Origin: Streptomyces griseoluteus
GTDB taxonomy: Bacteria > Actinomycetota > Actinomycetes > Streptomycetales > Streptomycetaceae
Assembly (NCBI GenBank): GCA_000717735.1
Contig: JOBE01000008.1
Location: 62,001 to 126,000 of the forward strand
Reading direction: 5' to 3'
DNA length: 64,000 nucleotides
The position numbers and the translations under genes were made by a program. Below, one piece after another: positions 8,909-16,707 of this stretch. The notes below the pieces were generated by a model, which saw nothing but the letters and a program-made list of their open reading frames with translations, was not told the origin of the DNA and did not search any database. The stretch's first letter is position 1. Every line of letters starts with the position of its first letter.

Positions 8909-9103
8909 ATGCGATACCTGACCACCGCCGAGGTCGCGGAGCGCTACCGCACAGCCGAGAGCACTGTCCGCTACTGGCGCCAGATCAAGAAGGGGCCGCG
9001 CGGCATCAAGGTCGGCAAGCGGGTGCTCTACCCCGAGGCCGAGCTGCTGCGCTACGAGCGCACGCTGATCGACGGCCGAGACGAGTGGGGCCTGGCCTCA
9101 TGA
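8909..9103 (+). CDS. xis: Excisionase-type small HTH protein
   Basis: This 64-residue winged-HTH protein begins RYLTTAEVAERYRTAESTVRYWRQ and continues with KVGKRVLYPEAELLRYE, the typical MerR-like fold of actinobacterial excisionases. It should bind near the att sites and bias Int toward excision. An upstream in-frame start is possible, but ATG 8909 has a GAAAGGGA ribosome-binding site. It is divergent from the Xre/int pair. An ATGA overlap at 9100 would permit a 29-codon follow-on reading frame (to 9189), for which I see no other support. Confidence 0.85.
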   Translation: MRYLTTAEVAERYRTAESTVRYWRQIKKGPRGIKVGKRVLYPEAELLRYERTLIDGRDEWGLAS

Positions 9104-9251
9104 GCCGCCCGCAGCCCCGGACACAGCAACGGCCCCCGGCGCGCCAACGCCGAGGGCCGGAGATTCCCCTGCACGTCGCCTATCCCTGAACGAACGAACC
9201 GGTGAGAGGCGGGACCTTGCCCGTCCCGTCCCTCACCTGAGAGGAACGCCG

Positions 9252-10916
9252 ATGGAGGACTCTACGTCCCCCGCCACCTCGAACACATCCCACAAGGTCG
9301 TCTGGCCTGCCGCTGCGATCCCCGGCCAGGGCATCCCGTGGCGAAGTCCGGACCGAGCGGACGACCGGTCCGCCCTTCCGGGGACGGGCGATCGACCGGA
9401 CCGTGCCGCTGGTCCGGTCGGTCCAGAACCGGACCAACCCGCGACCGAAACCCGGACCGCAGTTCCGGACAACCCGGACCAGGAACCCGGACCGACGGAG
9501 AACGCGCAGCTCAGCGGCCTGACGGACCGGACCGGGAACCCGGACCGTGGAGTTGGTCCGGAAGCCGAGGACCGGGCGGAGAGTTCCGGTCAGTCGGCCG
9601 GCGAACCCGGACCGACGGACCGGGTTGACCACGGTCACCACGGTGCTCCGGGGACCGTCTCCGAACCCGGACCGGGGACTGAGGACCGCGGGCGTACCGG
9701 CCTCACGGCGGACCGGGACCAGGACGGGAGCGTCGTACTGAACGAGCTGCGCGCCGCGATCGGCCGGTACATCGTGCTGCCGAGCGAGGAGGCCCTGACC
9801 GCAGTCACTCTCTGGGTGGCGGCCTCCCACATTCAGCCCGCCCTCCAGCACGCGCCGCGTCTGGCGGTGGTGGGGCCGACCAAGGGATGCGGCAAGTCCC
9901 GGGTCCTGGACGTGCTCCACGAGACCGTGTCCCGGCCAATGATGACCGTGAACACCTCGCCAGCGGTGGTCTTCCGGATCATCGGCGAGGACCCGCCGAC
10001 ACTGCTGGTGGACGAGGCCGACACCATCTTCGGCCCCAAGGCCGGCGACAAAGAGGACCTCCGGGGCCTGCTGAACGCTGGACACCAGCGCAACCGCCCC
10101 GCCTGGCGCATCTCCGGCCCGGAACACAAGCCGACCGCTTTCCCCACCTTCGCCATGGCCGCGCTGGCAGGCATCGGCGACCTGCCGGACACGATCATGG
10201 ACCGAGCCGTCGTGCTCCGCATGCAGAAGCGCAAGCCCGGCGAGAAGGTCGCGCCCTTCCGCTCCCGGCACTCCGTCCCGGAACTGAACGCGCTGCGCGT
10301 CCGACTGGCCGCATGGCTGACCCCACTACGCGGGACAGCGCACCGGCTGGTGCCACCGATGCCGGTCGAAGACCGGGCTGCCGACACCTGGGAGCCCCTG
10401 GTGATCGTCGCCGACCTGGCCGGCGGCCACTGGCCCGCCCAGGCCCGCGCCGCCTGCCTGGCGATGACCCGGAACGAAGTGGTCCAGGACGAGCAGACGA
10501 CACTGAAGACCCGGCTGCTCCGGGACATCCGCCGCGTCTTCGAGCAACAGGGCGACCAGGAAGCGCTGCGCAGCCACGACCTGCTCGCCGCCCTCATCCA
10601 GGACGCCGAGGCGCCCTGGGCCGAGTACGGGACGAAGGGCCTGAACGCCTACCACCTGGCCAACCTGCTGCGCGACTTCGGCATCAGCCCGGCCAACCAC
10701 CGCTTCGAGAACGGCAGGCAGGCCAAGGCGTACGCCCGCAACCAGTTCCTCGACGCCTGGGCCCGCTACTGCCCCGGCCCCGCCCAACCGGCTGCCAGCC
10801 CGGCGCAGGAGGTCCCGCCCGTACGCCCGACATGGGGCAAGCCTCCGGCCCCGCCAGCAGGCACCCTCCCTGTCGGCCCGCCCCGTAACGGCATCGGTCC
10901 CGCACGCACCCGCTGA
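9252..10916 (+). CDS. DUF3631-domain P-loop ATPase of the element
   Basis: A 554-residue protein. Residues ~30-160 are low-complexity, rich in Pro, Gly, Asp and Thr, and encode the repeats described at 9449-9673. Residues ~175-500 form an NTPase core with Walker A GPTKGCGKS near 208, Walker B LLVDEAD near 251, and the segment GHQRNRPAWRISG. This matches the DUF3631 family common on actinobacterial plasmids and phages. Its function is not established, but helicase- or primase-associated replication roles are plausible. The start ATG follows a GAGAGGAACGCCG stretch. It is the first gene of the replication/mobilization block and is followed by a strong hairpin. Confidence 0.8.
   Translation: MEDSTSPATSNTSHKVVWPAAAIPGQGIPWRSPDRADDRSALPGTGDRPDRAAGPVGPEPDQPATETRTAVPDNPDQEPGPTENAQLSGLTDRTGNPDRGVGPEAEDRAESSGQSAGEPGPTDRVDHGHHGAPGTVSEPGPGTEDRGRTGLTADRDQDGSVVLNELRAAIGRYIVLPSEEALTAVTLWVAASHIQPALQHAPRLAVVGPTKGCGKSRVLDVLHETVSRPMMTVNTSPAVVFRIIGEDPPTLLVDEADTIFGPKAGDKEDLRGLLNAGHQRNRPAWRISGPEHKPTAFPTFAMAALAGIGDLPDTIMDRAVVLRMQKRKPGEKVAPFRSRHSVPELNALRVRLAAWLTPLRGTAHRLVPPMPVEDRAADTWEPLVIVADLAGGHWPAQARAACLAMTRNEVVQDEQTTLKTRLLRDIRRVFEQQGDQEALRSHDLLAALIQDAEAPWAEYGTKGLNAYHLANLLRDFGISPANHRFENGRQAKAYARNQFLDAWARYCPGPAQPAASPAQEVPPVRPTWGKPPAPPAGTLPVGPPRNGIGPARTR
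9449..9673 (+). repeat. Iteron-like repeats AACCCGGACC inside the DUF3631 gene
   Basis: Six exact copies of AACCCGGACC lie at 9449-9458, 9471-9480, 9484-9493, 9537-9546, 9604-9613 and 9664-9673. Additional CGGACC and GGTCCG hexamers occur between them. The copies fall in all three reading frames of the gene (read as T-R-T, N-P-D or E-P-G-P). Conservation is therefore at the DNA level, as expected for protein-binding iterons of an origin or incompatibility site. Confidence 0.55.
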
Positions 10917-10945
10917 CCGCCCCAGGTCCGTATCACTCCGTCGCA

Positions 10946-10977
10946 TCCGTCCCCGCGCAGGTCAGCGCGGGGACGGA
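10946..10977. other. Perfect hairpin before the mob genes: oriT or terminator candidate
   Basis: A perfect 13-bp stem (10946-10958 with 10965-10977) has a 6-nt loop and no T run. The surrounding 10920-11075 region also holds repeated TCACTCCGT and CTCCGTACCTG words and an inverted ATACGGA/TCCGTAT pair. It is directly upstream of the MobC-like and relaxase genes, the usual location of oriT. Termination of the DUF3631 transcript is the alternative. Confidence 0.5.
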
Positions 10978-11099
10978 GTTCCTCGCCGATACGGATCACT
11001 CCGTACCTGCGACCGCCTCCGTACCTGGTCTGACCAGCTACGGGACGGATGCAACGGACGTGACGAAGCCCCACCCCACACGATCACCGGAGCACCACC

Positions 11100-11810
11100 A
11101 TGCCCGAAACGAGCACCGACAACGCCCCCACCCGTCGCCGCAAGGGATTCTTCGGCCTGACCCGCCGATCAGCAGCAAGCTGGAGCGAACGAGCCTCTAA
11201 CGAGGCTTCGTCCGCGCTTGCCCCCGCCCCAGGGGTGGCGGAGGAGAAGGCCGAGCGCCAGGGGGCGCCCGAGCCGGAGGAGGGCACAGCCGAGACCAAC
11301 TGCCCGCCCTCACCCGACACTGTCGCTCCGAGCACGCAGTCGCCGGCCGATGTCCAGCCGCCCGTGGAGCAGCCCTCCTGGCGGGATCTCGGTGCCCCCG
11401 TCCTGCCCGCGCTGATGAACCGCAAGCGCACGGTGGAGAAGCGCGACCAGGAGAAGACCATCCGCTTCACGCGGACTGCGGTCGGTGTGATCAGCGCCGC
11501 CGCTCACCAGCGCGGTCAGAAGTTCGCCGGCTTCGTCGGCGACGCCGCCCTCGCCGTTGCCCTCGGCAAGGCGGGGCTGGTCGGCAGCCCGGAGGACGAC
11601 CCGGTCCGCCCGCTGATCGAGGCCGTCGAGGCACAGACGGTCGCACTGAACCGCATCGGCGGCAACCTCAACCAGATCACCGCAGCCATCCACCGAGGAA
11701 CGGTGCCCGAGCGTGCCGAGGCGGTGCTGGACCGCGTCGAGCAAGCGGCCGAGAGCTGCTACCGACTGATCGACCAGCTCCTGGCGGAGGGCACGGCACA
11801 TGGTTCCTGA
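11100..11810 (+). CDS. MobC-like relaxosome accessory protein
   Basis: The 236-residue protein has a basic start (TRRRKGFFGLTRRS), a disordered region to residue ~95, and a helical C-terminal half. The latter contains the mobilization-protein hallmark LNRIGGNLNQITAAIHRG near residue 180. Such proteins help the relaxase open oriT. The stop overlaps the relaxase start by 11 nt, so the two are translationally coupled. The N-terminal extension is longer than in most MobC proteins. Confidence 0.75.
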   Translation: MPETSTDNAPTRRRKGFFGLTRRSAASWSERASNEASSALAPAPGVAEEKAERQGAPEPEEGTAETNCPPSPDTVAPSTQSPADVQPPVEQPSWRDLGAPVLPALMNRKRTVEKRDQEKTIRFTRTAVGVISAAAHQRGQKFAGFVGDAALAVALGKAGLVGSPEDDPVRPLIEAVEAQTVALNRIGGNLNQITAAIHRGTVPERAEAVLDRVEQAAESCYRLIDQLLAEGTAHGS

Positions 11811-13497
11811 CGTCTCCACCGGCTCCGACACCCGCGGACTGATCGTCTACCTCTTCGGCCCAGGCCGCCGCGACGAACACACCGACCCTCACATCGTCGC
11901 CGCCTGGGACATGGCCGGCGCCCCCGACCCCGGCCGCGACCCGACAGCCACCTACACCCAGCTCGCCAAGCGCCTCGACCACCACGTCGACCTGCGCACC
12001 CGCGAGCTGGGCGGCAAGAAACCACCCCAGCACGTCTGGCACTGCCCGGTCCGCACCGCGCCCGGCGACCGCTACCTCACCGACGCCGAGTGGGCCGAGG
12101 TCGCGCGCCGCATCGTGCACGCCACAGGCATCGCCCCCGAGGGAGACGAGAAGGCATGCCGGTGGATCGCGGTGCGCCACGCCGACGACCACATCCACAT
12201 CATGGCCACCACCGTCCGCACCGACGGCCGCCGCCCCCGCACCCACCACGACGGCCAGCGCGCCCAAGCCGAATGCCGCAAGATCGAAGCAGAGTTCGGC
12301 CTGCGCCGCCTGAAGTCCGGCGACCTCACCGCGCCCCGCACCCCCACCGGCGCCGAACGCGCCAAGGCCGAACGCCAGGGCCAGACGGTCACGGCACGGC
12401 ACTGGCTGCGCGAACAGGCGTACGCGGTCGCCGCCGCCGTACACAACGAAGCCGACTACTTCACCGTGCTCCAGTCCCTCGGCATCAAGGTCAAAACGCG
12501 CCTCGGCCCCGAGACCGGTGACGTGATCGGCTACAGCCTTGCCGCCCCCGGCGACACCAACGCGGCCGGCGAACCCGTCTGGTACGGCGGCTCCAAACTC
12601 GCCCCCGACCTCTCCATCAACCGCCTACGCGAACGCCTCCCCGACCAGGAGGTAGCCGACCGCCACCGGTATATGGCGGACCCCGCCGACCCATGGCGCC
12701 ACACCACCACCGCCATACACACGGCACGCACCGTCCTCGACTCCGATGACGATGCCGCCGCCCAGGGCCACCTGGCCGCCTTCGGCGACGCCCTCTACAA
12801 CATCGCCAGCGCCACAACCGGACCACACCGGGCGGAACTACGAGCGGCGGCGATGGCGTTCAACCGCGCCCGCCGCTCCGCCACCCGCGCCGACCACCAA
12901 GCCGCCACCGCCCTACGCAAGGCCGCCAAGGAACTCGCCCACGCCTCCAACGAGCCCGGCGGACTCGCCATCGCCCTGCTCTTCGCCACCGTCCACCTGG
13001 CCCGCGCCGCCGCCAAGTGGCACGAACAGCGCGGCCACGAACAGCAAGCCGCTGCGGCCGAAGAAGCCCTCCGCCACCTCCAGGCGGGCTACCAGCAAGC
13101 CGCCACACCCGTCCTGGCTGACCTGACCCGCCGCGCACCACGAGCCACAACCGCCCGCCGCTACGAGCAGGACGTTCGTGCGGCCCTCCCCGACCACGCC
13201 GACCGAATCCTCGCCGACCCCACTTGGACCGCCCTGACCACAACCCTCGCCCACGCCGAAACCGCCGGCCACAACCCCCAACGCCTCCTGGCCGAAGTGG
13301 GCACCCAGCGGGAACTCGACAGCGCCAAGCACCCCGCCGAGGTCCTCAACTGGCGCATCACCGCTCAACCGAACCGACGGACGCAAGCGGCTCACAGCCG
13401 AAGCACCACCAGCGGAACGCCGTCCATATCCGCCACGCCACACCCTCCGGCCACACCAGTGGCCACGAGGCCCGAAGAGCGCAGTCGACACCGCTGA
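11800..13497 (+). CDS. Relaxase/mobilization nuclease (MobA/VirD2-like)
   Basis: A 565-residue nicking enzyme that would cut oriT and pilot single-stranded DNA into a recipient. The metal-binding histidine cluster reads HADDHIHI (His127, His131, His133) within the N-terminal relaxase domain (residues ~1-200). A tyrosine nucleophile is expected nearer the N-terminus; Tyr17 and Tyr52 are candidates. Residues ~260-520 are alanine-rich and helical. The ATG at 11800 lies inside the MobC gene, a coupled arrangement. The element lacks its own transfer ATPase, so a helper plasmid or ICE is needed. Confidence 0.88.
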   Translation: MVPDVSTGSDTRGLIVYLFGPGRRDEHTDPHIVAAWDMAGAPDPGRDPTATYTQLAKRLDHHVDLRTRELGGKKPPQHVWHCPVRTAPGDRYLTDAEWAEVARRIVHATGIAPEGDEKACRWIAVRHADDHIHIMATTVRTDGRRPRTHHDGQRAQAECRKIEAEFGLRRLKSGDLTAPRTPTGAERAKAERQGQTVTARHWLREQAYAVAAAVHNEADYFTVLQSLGIKVKTRLGPETGDVIGYSLAAPGDTNAAGEPVWYGGSKLAPDLSINRLRERLPDQEVADRHRYMADPADPWRHTTTAIHTARTVLDSDDDAAAQGHLAAFGDALYNIASATTGPHRAELRAAAMAFNRARRSATRADHQAATALRKAAKELAHASNEPGGLAIALLFATVHLARAAAKWHEQRGHEQQAAAAEEALRHLQAGYQQAATPVLADLTRRAPRATTARRYEQDVRAALPDHADRILADPTWTALTTTLAHAETAGHNPQRLLAEVGTQRELDSAKHPAEVLNWRITAQPNRRTQAAHSRSTTSGTPSISATPHPPATPVATRPEERSRHR

Positions 13498-13575
13498 CCC
13501 CCGTATCGCTCGAGTGGACGAGATGTCGCTCCGGTCGGCCTCGCACTCAGGTGAGACCGACCGGCGAACATCGCT

Positions 13576-14988
13576 TCAGGAGCGGTTCCACTCCTCGCTG
13601 GGCAGTGCGTGCCACAGGTCGAGCCAGTCGTGGAACAGGAAGAGGGGGCGGGTCAGGACGACGTCACCGGCCCGCTGGGAGCGGATCGCCAGGCCGAGAT
13701 CGGCGAAGACCGGATCACCGGCGACGCTGTACCCCAGACTGCCGGGCCGTGCTGTGCGGTGGACCAGCCAGTCCTCCACATGGGAAGGCCCGCAGCCGGT
13801 CAGCGGGACCGCGTCCAGTCTCACCTGGGGGCCGGTGAGGGCGTCTGCGGCGACGCACCCCAGGCGGCCGTCGTGAAAGAGGGCCCTGATCCCGCTCTCG
13901 GCGAAGTCCGCGTAGTTGAGCTGCTGGTCTGCGCCGTGTTGGGAGTAGGACGAGACTGCCGATCCTTCGCCGAGGGCGCCAGTGATCTCCTCCAAGGTCA
14001 TCCCGAAGTGCAGGGGGCCGACTCCTACGTACGGCGTGAACTTCCACTCGGCGCGCTCCTCCTCTCGGGCAATCCGCCACGGCCCGCGGTAATGCGCCTC
14101 GCTTCCAGCGGCGGCCACGGGCGGCTCGGGCACCGGCCCATGCGGGGTGGCCGGTATGGGAGCGGTCCGGTCCTCGCACCGGCGGCCGAGTCGCTCCGGA
14201 GCCGCGGTGTCCTCGGGTTGCTCTTCCAGCCAGCGGATCGCCTGCTCCTGCCCCTCCCCGAACGGGTCCTCCGCCAGTACGTGTGCCCGGTCCAGGGCCG
14301 CGCGGCGCTCCTTCTCCGCAGTGACGAGACCAGTGACATCCTCACCCCAGGCAGCCAGCCGTTCCCGGGCGATCCACCGGTAGTACGAGTCCGCGCTCAC
14401 GGCAAGGACCTCGCGAACGGCGGGCGCGTACCGGGGTACGGACGAGGCGAGGACGGGGTCGGCCAGGAGCAGGGCCGTGACCGCGAGCGCGGCCTCCCTC
14501 ACCAGGGGATCGTCGTCGTCGCAGAATTCCGCGATGCGGTCGTGGAGTATTGGCCTTGCCGCACGAACGGCAGCCAGATCCTGCGCCGCGCCGACGCCGT
14601 CCTCGACGTCCAGGCGGGCGATGTCGGCGAACGAAGCCAGCCAGTTCAGCAGTTCGGCACGAAGCGACCGTCGACCGGCCCTACGCTCCCACCGGTCTTC
14701 GACGAGGGTGCGCGGATCGTCGAGAAGACGAGCGAGGACCAAGGCCGCCGGAGCGGTCGCCGGAAACACCTGCTCCCGATTGAGGAGCAGCCGATACAGA
14801 TCCCCAACCGCCCGCACCCGGCGGGCCGGGTCTGTGGCGAGCACAGCGCCGAGCACGTCCGGTGTGTCAGGCACACCGTGCTGGCCCGTACAGACGTGCG
14901 ACAGCTCCTCCCAGGCGGTGCCGGCGAGCTCTGCCCGTGCTCTGGGTGGCAGGGAGCCAGCGGGCCCATCAGGAAGGTCTGGGGTCAT
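13576..14988 (-). CDS. Helical-repeat protein with an immunity-like C-terminal domain
   Basis: A 470-residue protein of unknown function. The N-terminal ~300 residues are alpha-helical with HEAT-like spacing (DPARRVRAVGDLYRLL, DDPLVREAALAVTALLL). The C-terminal part from residue ~320 starts VGVGPLHFGMTLEEITGALG, resembling domains seen in polymorphic-toxin immunity proteins and related single-domain proteins. No toxin gene is adjacent. The in-frame ATG at 14988 is preferred over GTG at 15069, because the latter adds a 27-residue non-conserved-looking tail; neither has a strong ribosome-binding site. It is divergent from the 15217 gene across 14989-15216, so the two may be co-regulated. Confidence 0.6.
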   Translation of the reverse strand: MTPDLPDGPAGSLPPRARAELAGTAWEELSHVCTGQHGVPDTPDVLGAVLATDPARRVRAVGDLYRLLLNREQVFPATAPAALVLARLLDDPRTLVEDRWERRAGRRSLRAELLNWLASFADIARLDVEDGVGAAQDLAAVRAARPILHDRIAEFCDDDDPLVREAALAVTALLLADPVLASSVPRYAPAVREVLAVSADSYYRWIARERLAAWGEDVTGLVTAEKERRAALDRAHVLAEDPFGEGQEQAIRWLEEQPEDTAAPERLGRRCEDRTAPIPATPHGPVPEPPVAAAGSEAHYRGPWRIAREEERAEWKFTPYVGVGPLHFGMTLEEITGALGEGSAVSSYSQHGADQQLNYADFAESGIRALFHDGRLGCVAADALTGPQVRLDAVPLTGCGPSHVEDWLVHRTARPGSLGYSVAGDPVFADLGLAIRSQRAGDVVLTRPLFLFHDWLDLWHALPSEEWNRS

Positions 14989-15216
14989 CTCGTTGATCAC
15001 GACCGCAGTGTTCCAGCCGACTCCGACACCAGCGCCGCTGATACGTGCCACAGACCACAGACGGCTCACTCTCGAGCAACGCCCTGATGCCCTCGCCGCT
15101 CCTGGTCACGGCCCGACCCACGCACTAGCAAGGACTCGAACCGAGGCGGCAGATGTCCGTTAGCCTCAGGCCGACGGGCCGGGGCAGGATCGGCCAGAGT
15201 ACTGGGGTGGGATCGC

Positions 15217-15876
15217 GTGCAGTTCTGGAAGAAGGCCAAGCAGGGCGGGAGCCGGCGTAAGTCCGAGAATGCGATAGCCGCGTCTGCTACTCCCCCGCAC
15301 GGGGCAGCAGACACCTCCTCCGAGACGCTGGTTCGCGCTCTGGTGACATCGCTCGCCGACGACACGACCGCTACCGCAGATGGACTGCGCGGGCTGTCAG
15401 CCGACCAGCTCGACGAGATCGAACGGGACCAGCCCGCTCCGCTGGCTGCGGCCTATTCCTGCTTCCTCCGCCTCGTCGGTGGCGGTGCCGGCCACTTCTT
15501 TCAAGGCAGTGACGTCTTCTACCCCCACGTCATCGGCCTTCGGGAAGCAGCGGACGAACTGCTGAGAGAGAACCAAGAGCCCTTTCACCTGCGCAGCTCC
15601 GATCGCGTGATCTTCATGCACCAGGGCTACCAATTCGAGTTCCTGCGCGGCGAAGGGCCCGATCCAGAGGTGTGGACCTACTCCGAGGGTGACGCCGAAC
15701 CGTCTCGGGTCTACATCCGTTTCACGGACTGGTTGGAAGCGAACGTCCGTCAGCAAAGGGAAGCGTGGGCCCGCCTGGTTCCCTGGTACGAAGCCGAACA
15801 GCAGAAGCCCTCGGACGAGCGCCGCGTGTACTTCTACCGCCACCACCCCGACGGCAGTGTGACCGACGAGCTGTAG
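15217..15876 (+). CDS. SMI1/KNR4 (SUKH)-like protein
   Basis: A 219-residue soluble protein. The central part (QLDEIERDQPAPLAAAYSCFLRLVGGGAG, then the FFQGSDVFYP segment) has the order expected of SUKH-superfamily proteins, which often confer immunity to secreted toxins. The C-terminus is charged (EQQKPSDERRVYFYRHHPDGS). The start is GTG at 15217, in a region without a clear Shine-Dalgarno sequence. Its stop is only 12 nt from the stop of the convergent methyltransferase. I infer an orphan immunity or defence-accessory role and have no direct evidence for it. Confidence 0.55.
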   Translation: MQFWKKAKQGGSRRKSENAIAASATPPHGAADTSSETLVRALVTSLADDTTATADGLRGLSADQLDEIERDQPAPLAAAYSCFLRLVGGGAGHFFQGSDVFYPHVIGLREAADELLRENQEPFHLRSSDRVIFMHQGYQFEFLRGEGPDPEVWTYSEGDAEPSRVYIRFTDWLEANVRQQREAWARLVPWYEAEQQKPSDERRVYFYRHHPDGSVTDEL

Positions 15877-15888
15877 CGACTCTCCCCG

Positions 15889-16707
15889 TCAGCGGCGGCA
15901 GACAAGGATGCCGCCAAGGCATGTGATCTCGTACGCGCCATTGCGGGCGATGTCGTCGACGACGAGGGCACGGGCCCGATCAATGGTCGCGTCGAAGGGC
16001 ACGTCCTGCTGGTCTGCCCAGGCTCGGTACGAAGCCATGTGGGCGATGACGGGCTCAGGGTCGCGGACGGTGATGGTCCCTGGCAGTTCGATGACCTCGA
16101 CCTGCCTGAACTCCTCCCCGAGGAAGGCCGGGGCCTTCTCCAGGGAGAAGCGGGCGCTGAGCGAGATTCGGGCCGGGCCGCGCTCGACGCCGAGGACGTC
16201 GCCGGCGGCCCGATGCCAGAGGTCGTCGAGTTCGGCCTTGTCGCGGTCGCTGTTGGTGGAGGCAACCACCAGCCCGCCACGGGCCACGACCCTGGCCAGC
16301 TCCCTGACCGCCTGGGGAATGTCAGGCACGTGGTAGAGCATGTGGAGCGCGAGCGCGGCGTCGACGCTGCCCGCCGCCAGCGGAAGCCGAGTGCCGTCAG
16401 CCACGGCGACCGGGCCGGGGACGCCGGCGAGGATGCCGGGAGCGATGTCGAGGCCGAGCAGGGACAGGTCCGGGCGGTCCTGGCGGAGCCGCTGGATGAA
16501 CTTGCCGTTGCCGCAGCCGATGTCGACGACCCGCCCACGTACGTCGCCCAGCTGCTCGGCCACGAGGCCGGGGAGGTCGTACCGCGGTGTCTGCCACTGG
16601 TAGAGCGACTGCCGGGCGGCCAGGTCCCGGTCTCCGTTGTAGGCGCTGCCCGCCAGGCGGGCCCGGTCGGTGACGGCGGCGTCGTGGGCGGCGGACAGGT
16701 CGGTCAC
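15889..16707 (-). CDS. SAM-dependent methyltransferase, element copy
   Basis: A 272-residue class I methyltransferase with motif I VVDIGCGNGKF near residue 62, an acidic loop LLGLDIAPGI, and the post-motif segment LALHMLYHVPDIPQAV. It is closely similar over its full length to the chromosomal gene at 27887 (I estimate well above 80% identical by eye) and to the fragment at 22106. The start is GTG at 16707, overlapping the upstream regulator's stop in a GTGA arrangement, so the two are one transcription unit. The substrate is unknown; a small molecule or an RNA/protein associated with the neighbouring aaRS-like gene is possible. Confidence 0.85.
   Translation of the reverse strand: MTDLSAAHDAAVTDRARLAGSAYNGDRDLAARQSLYQWQTPRYDLPGLVAEQLGDVRGRVVDIGCGNGKFIQRLRQDRPDLSLLGLDIAPGILAGVPGPVAVADGTRLPLAAGSVDAALALHMLYHVPDIPQAVRELARVVARGGLVVASTNSDRDKAELDDLWHRAAGDVLGVERGPARISLSARFSLEKAPAFLGEEFRQVEVIELPGTITVRDPEPVIAHMASYRAWADQQDVPFDATIDRARALVVDDIARNGAYEITCLGGILVCRR

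Noticed and set aside
9100..9189. 29-codon frame overlapping the excisionase stop (ATGA)
   Set aside because: It has the overlap geometry of a coupled gene, but the peptide is basic low complexity with no other support, so it was not listed as a gene.
15121..15175. A tRNA-like TTCGAGTCC loop on the minus strand
   Set aside because: The flanking bases form only 3 of 5 T-stem pairs, and no acceptor, D-arm or anticodon arm can be folded. It is too weak for a tRNA or tRNA fragment.
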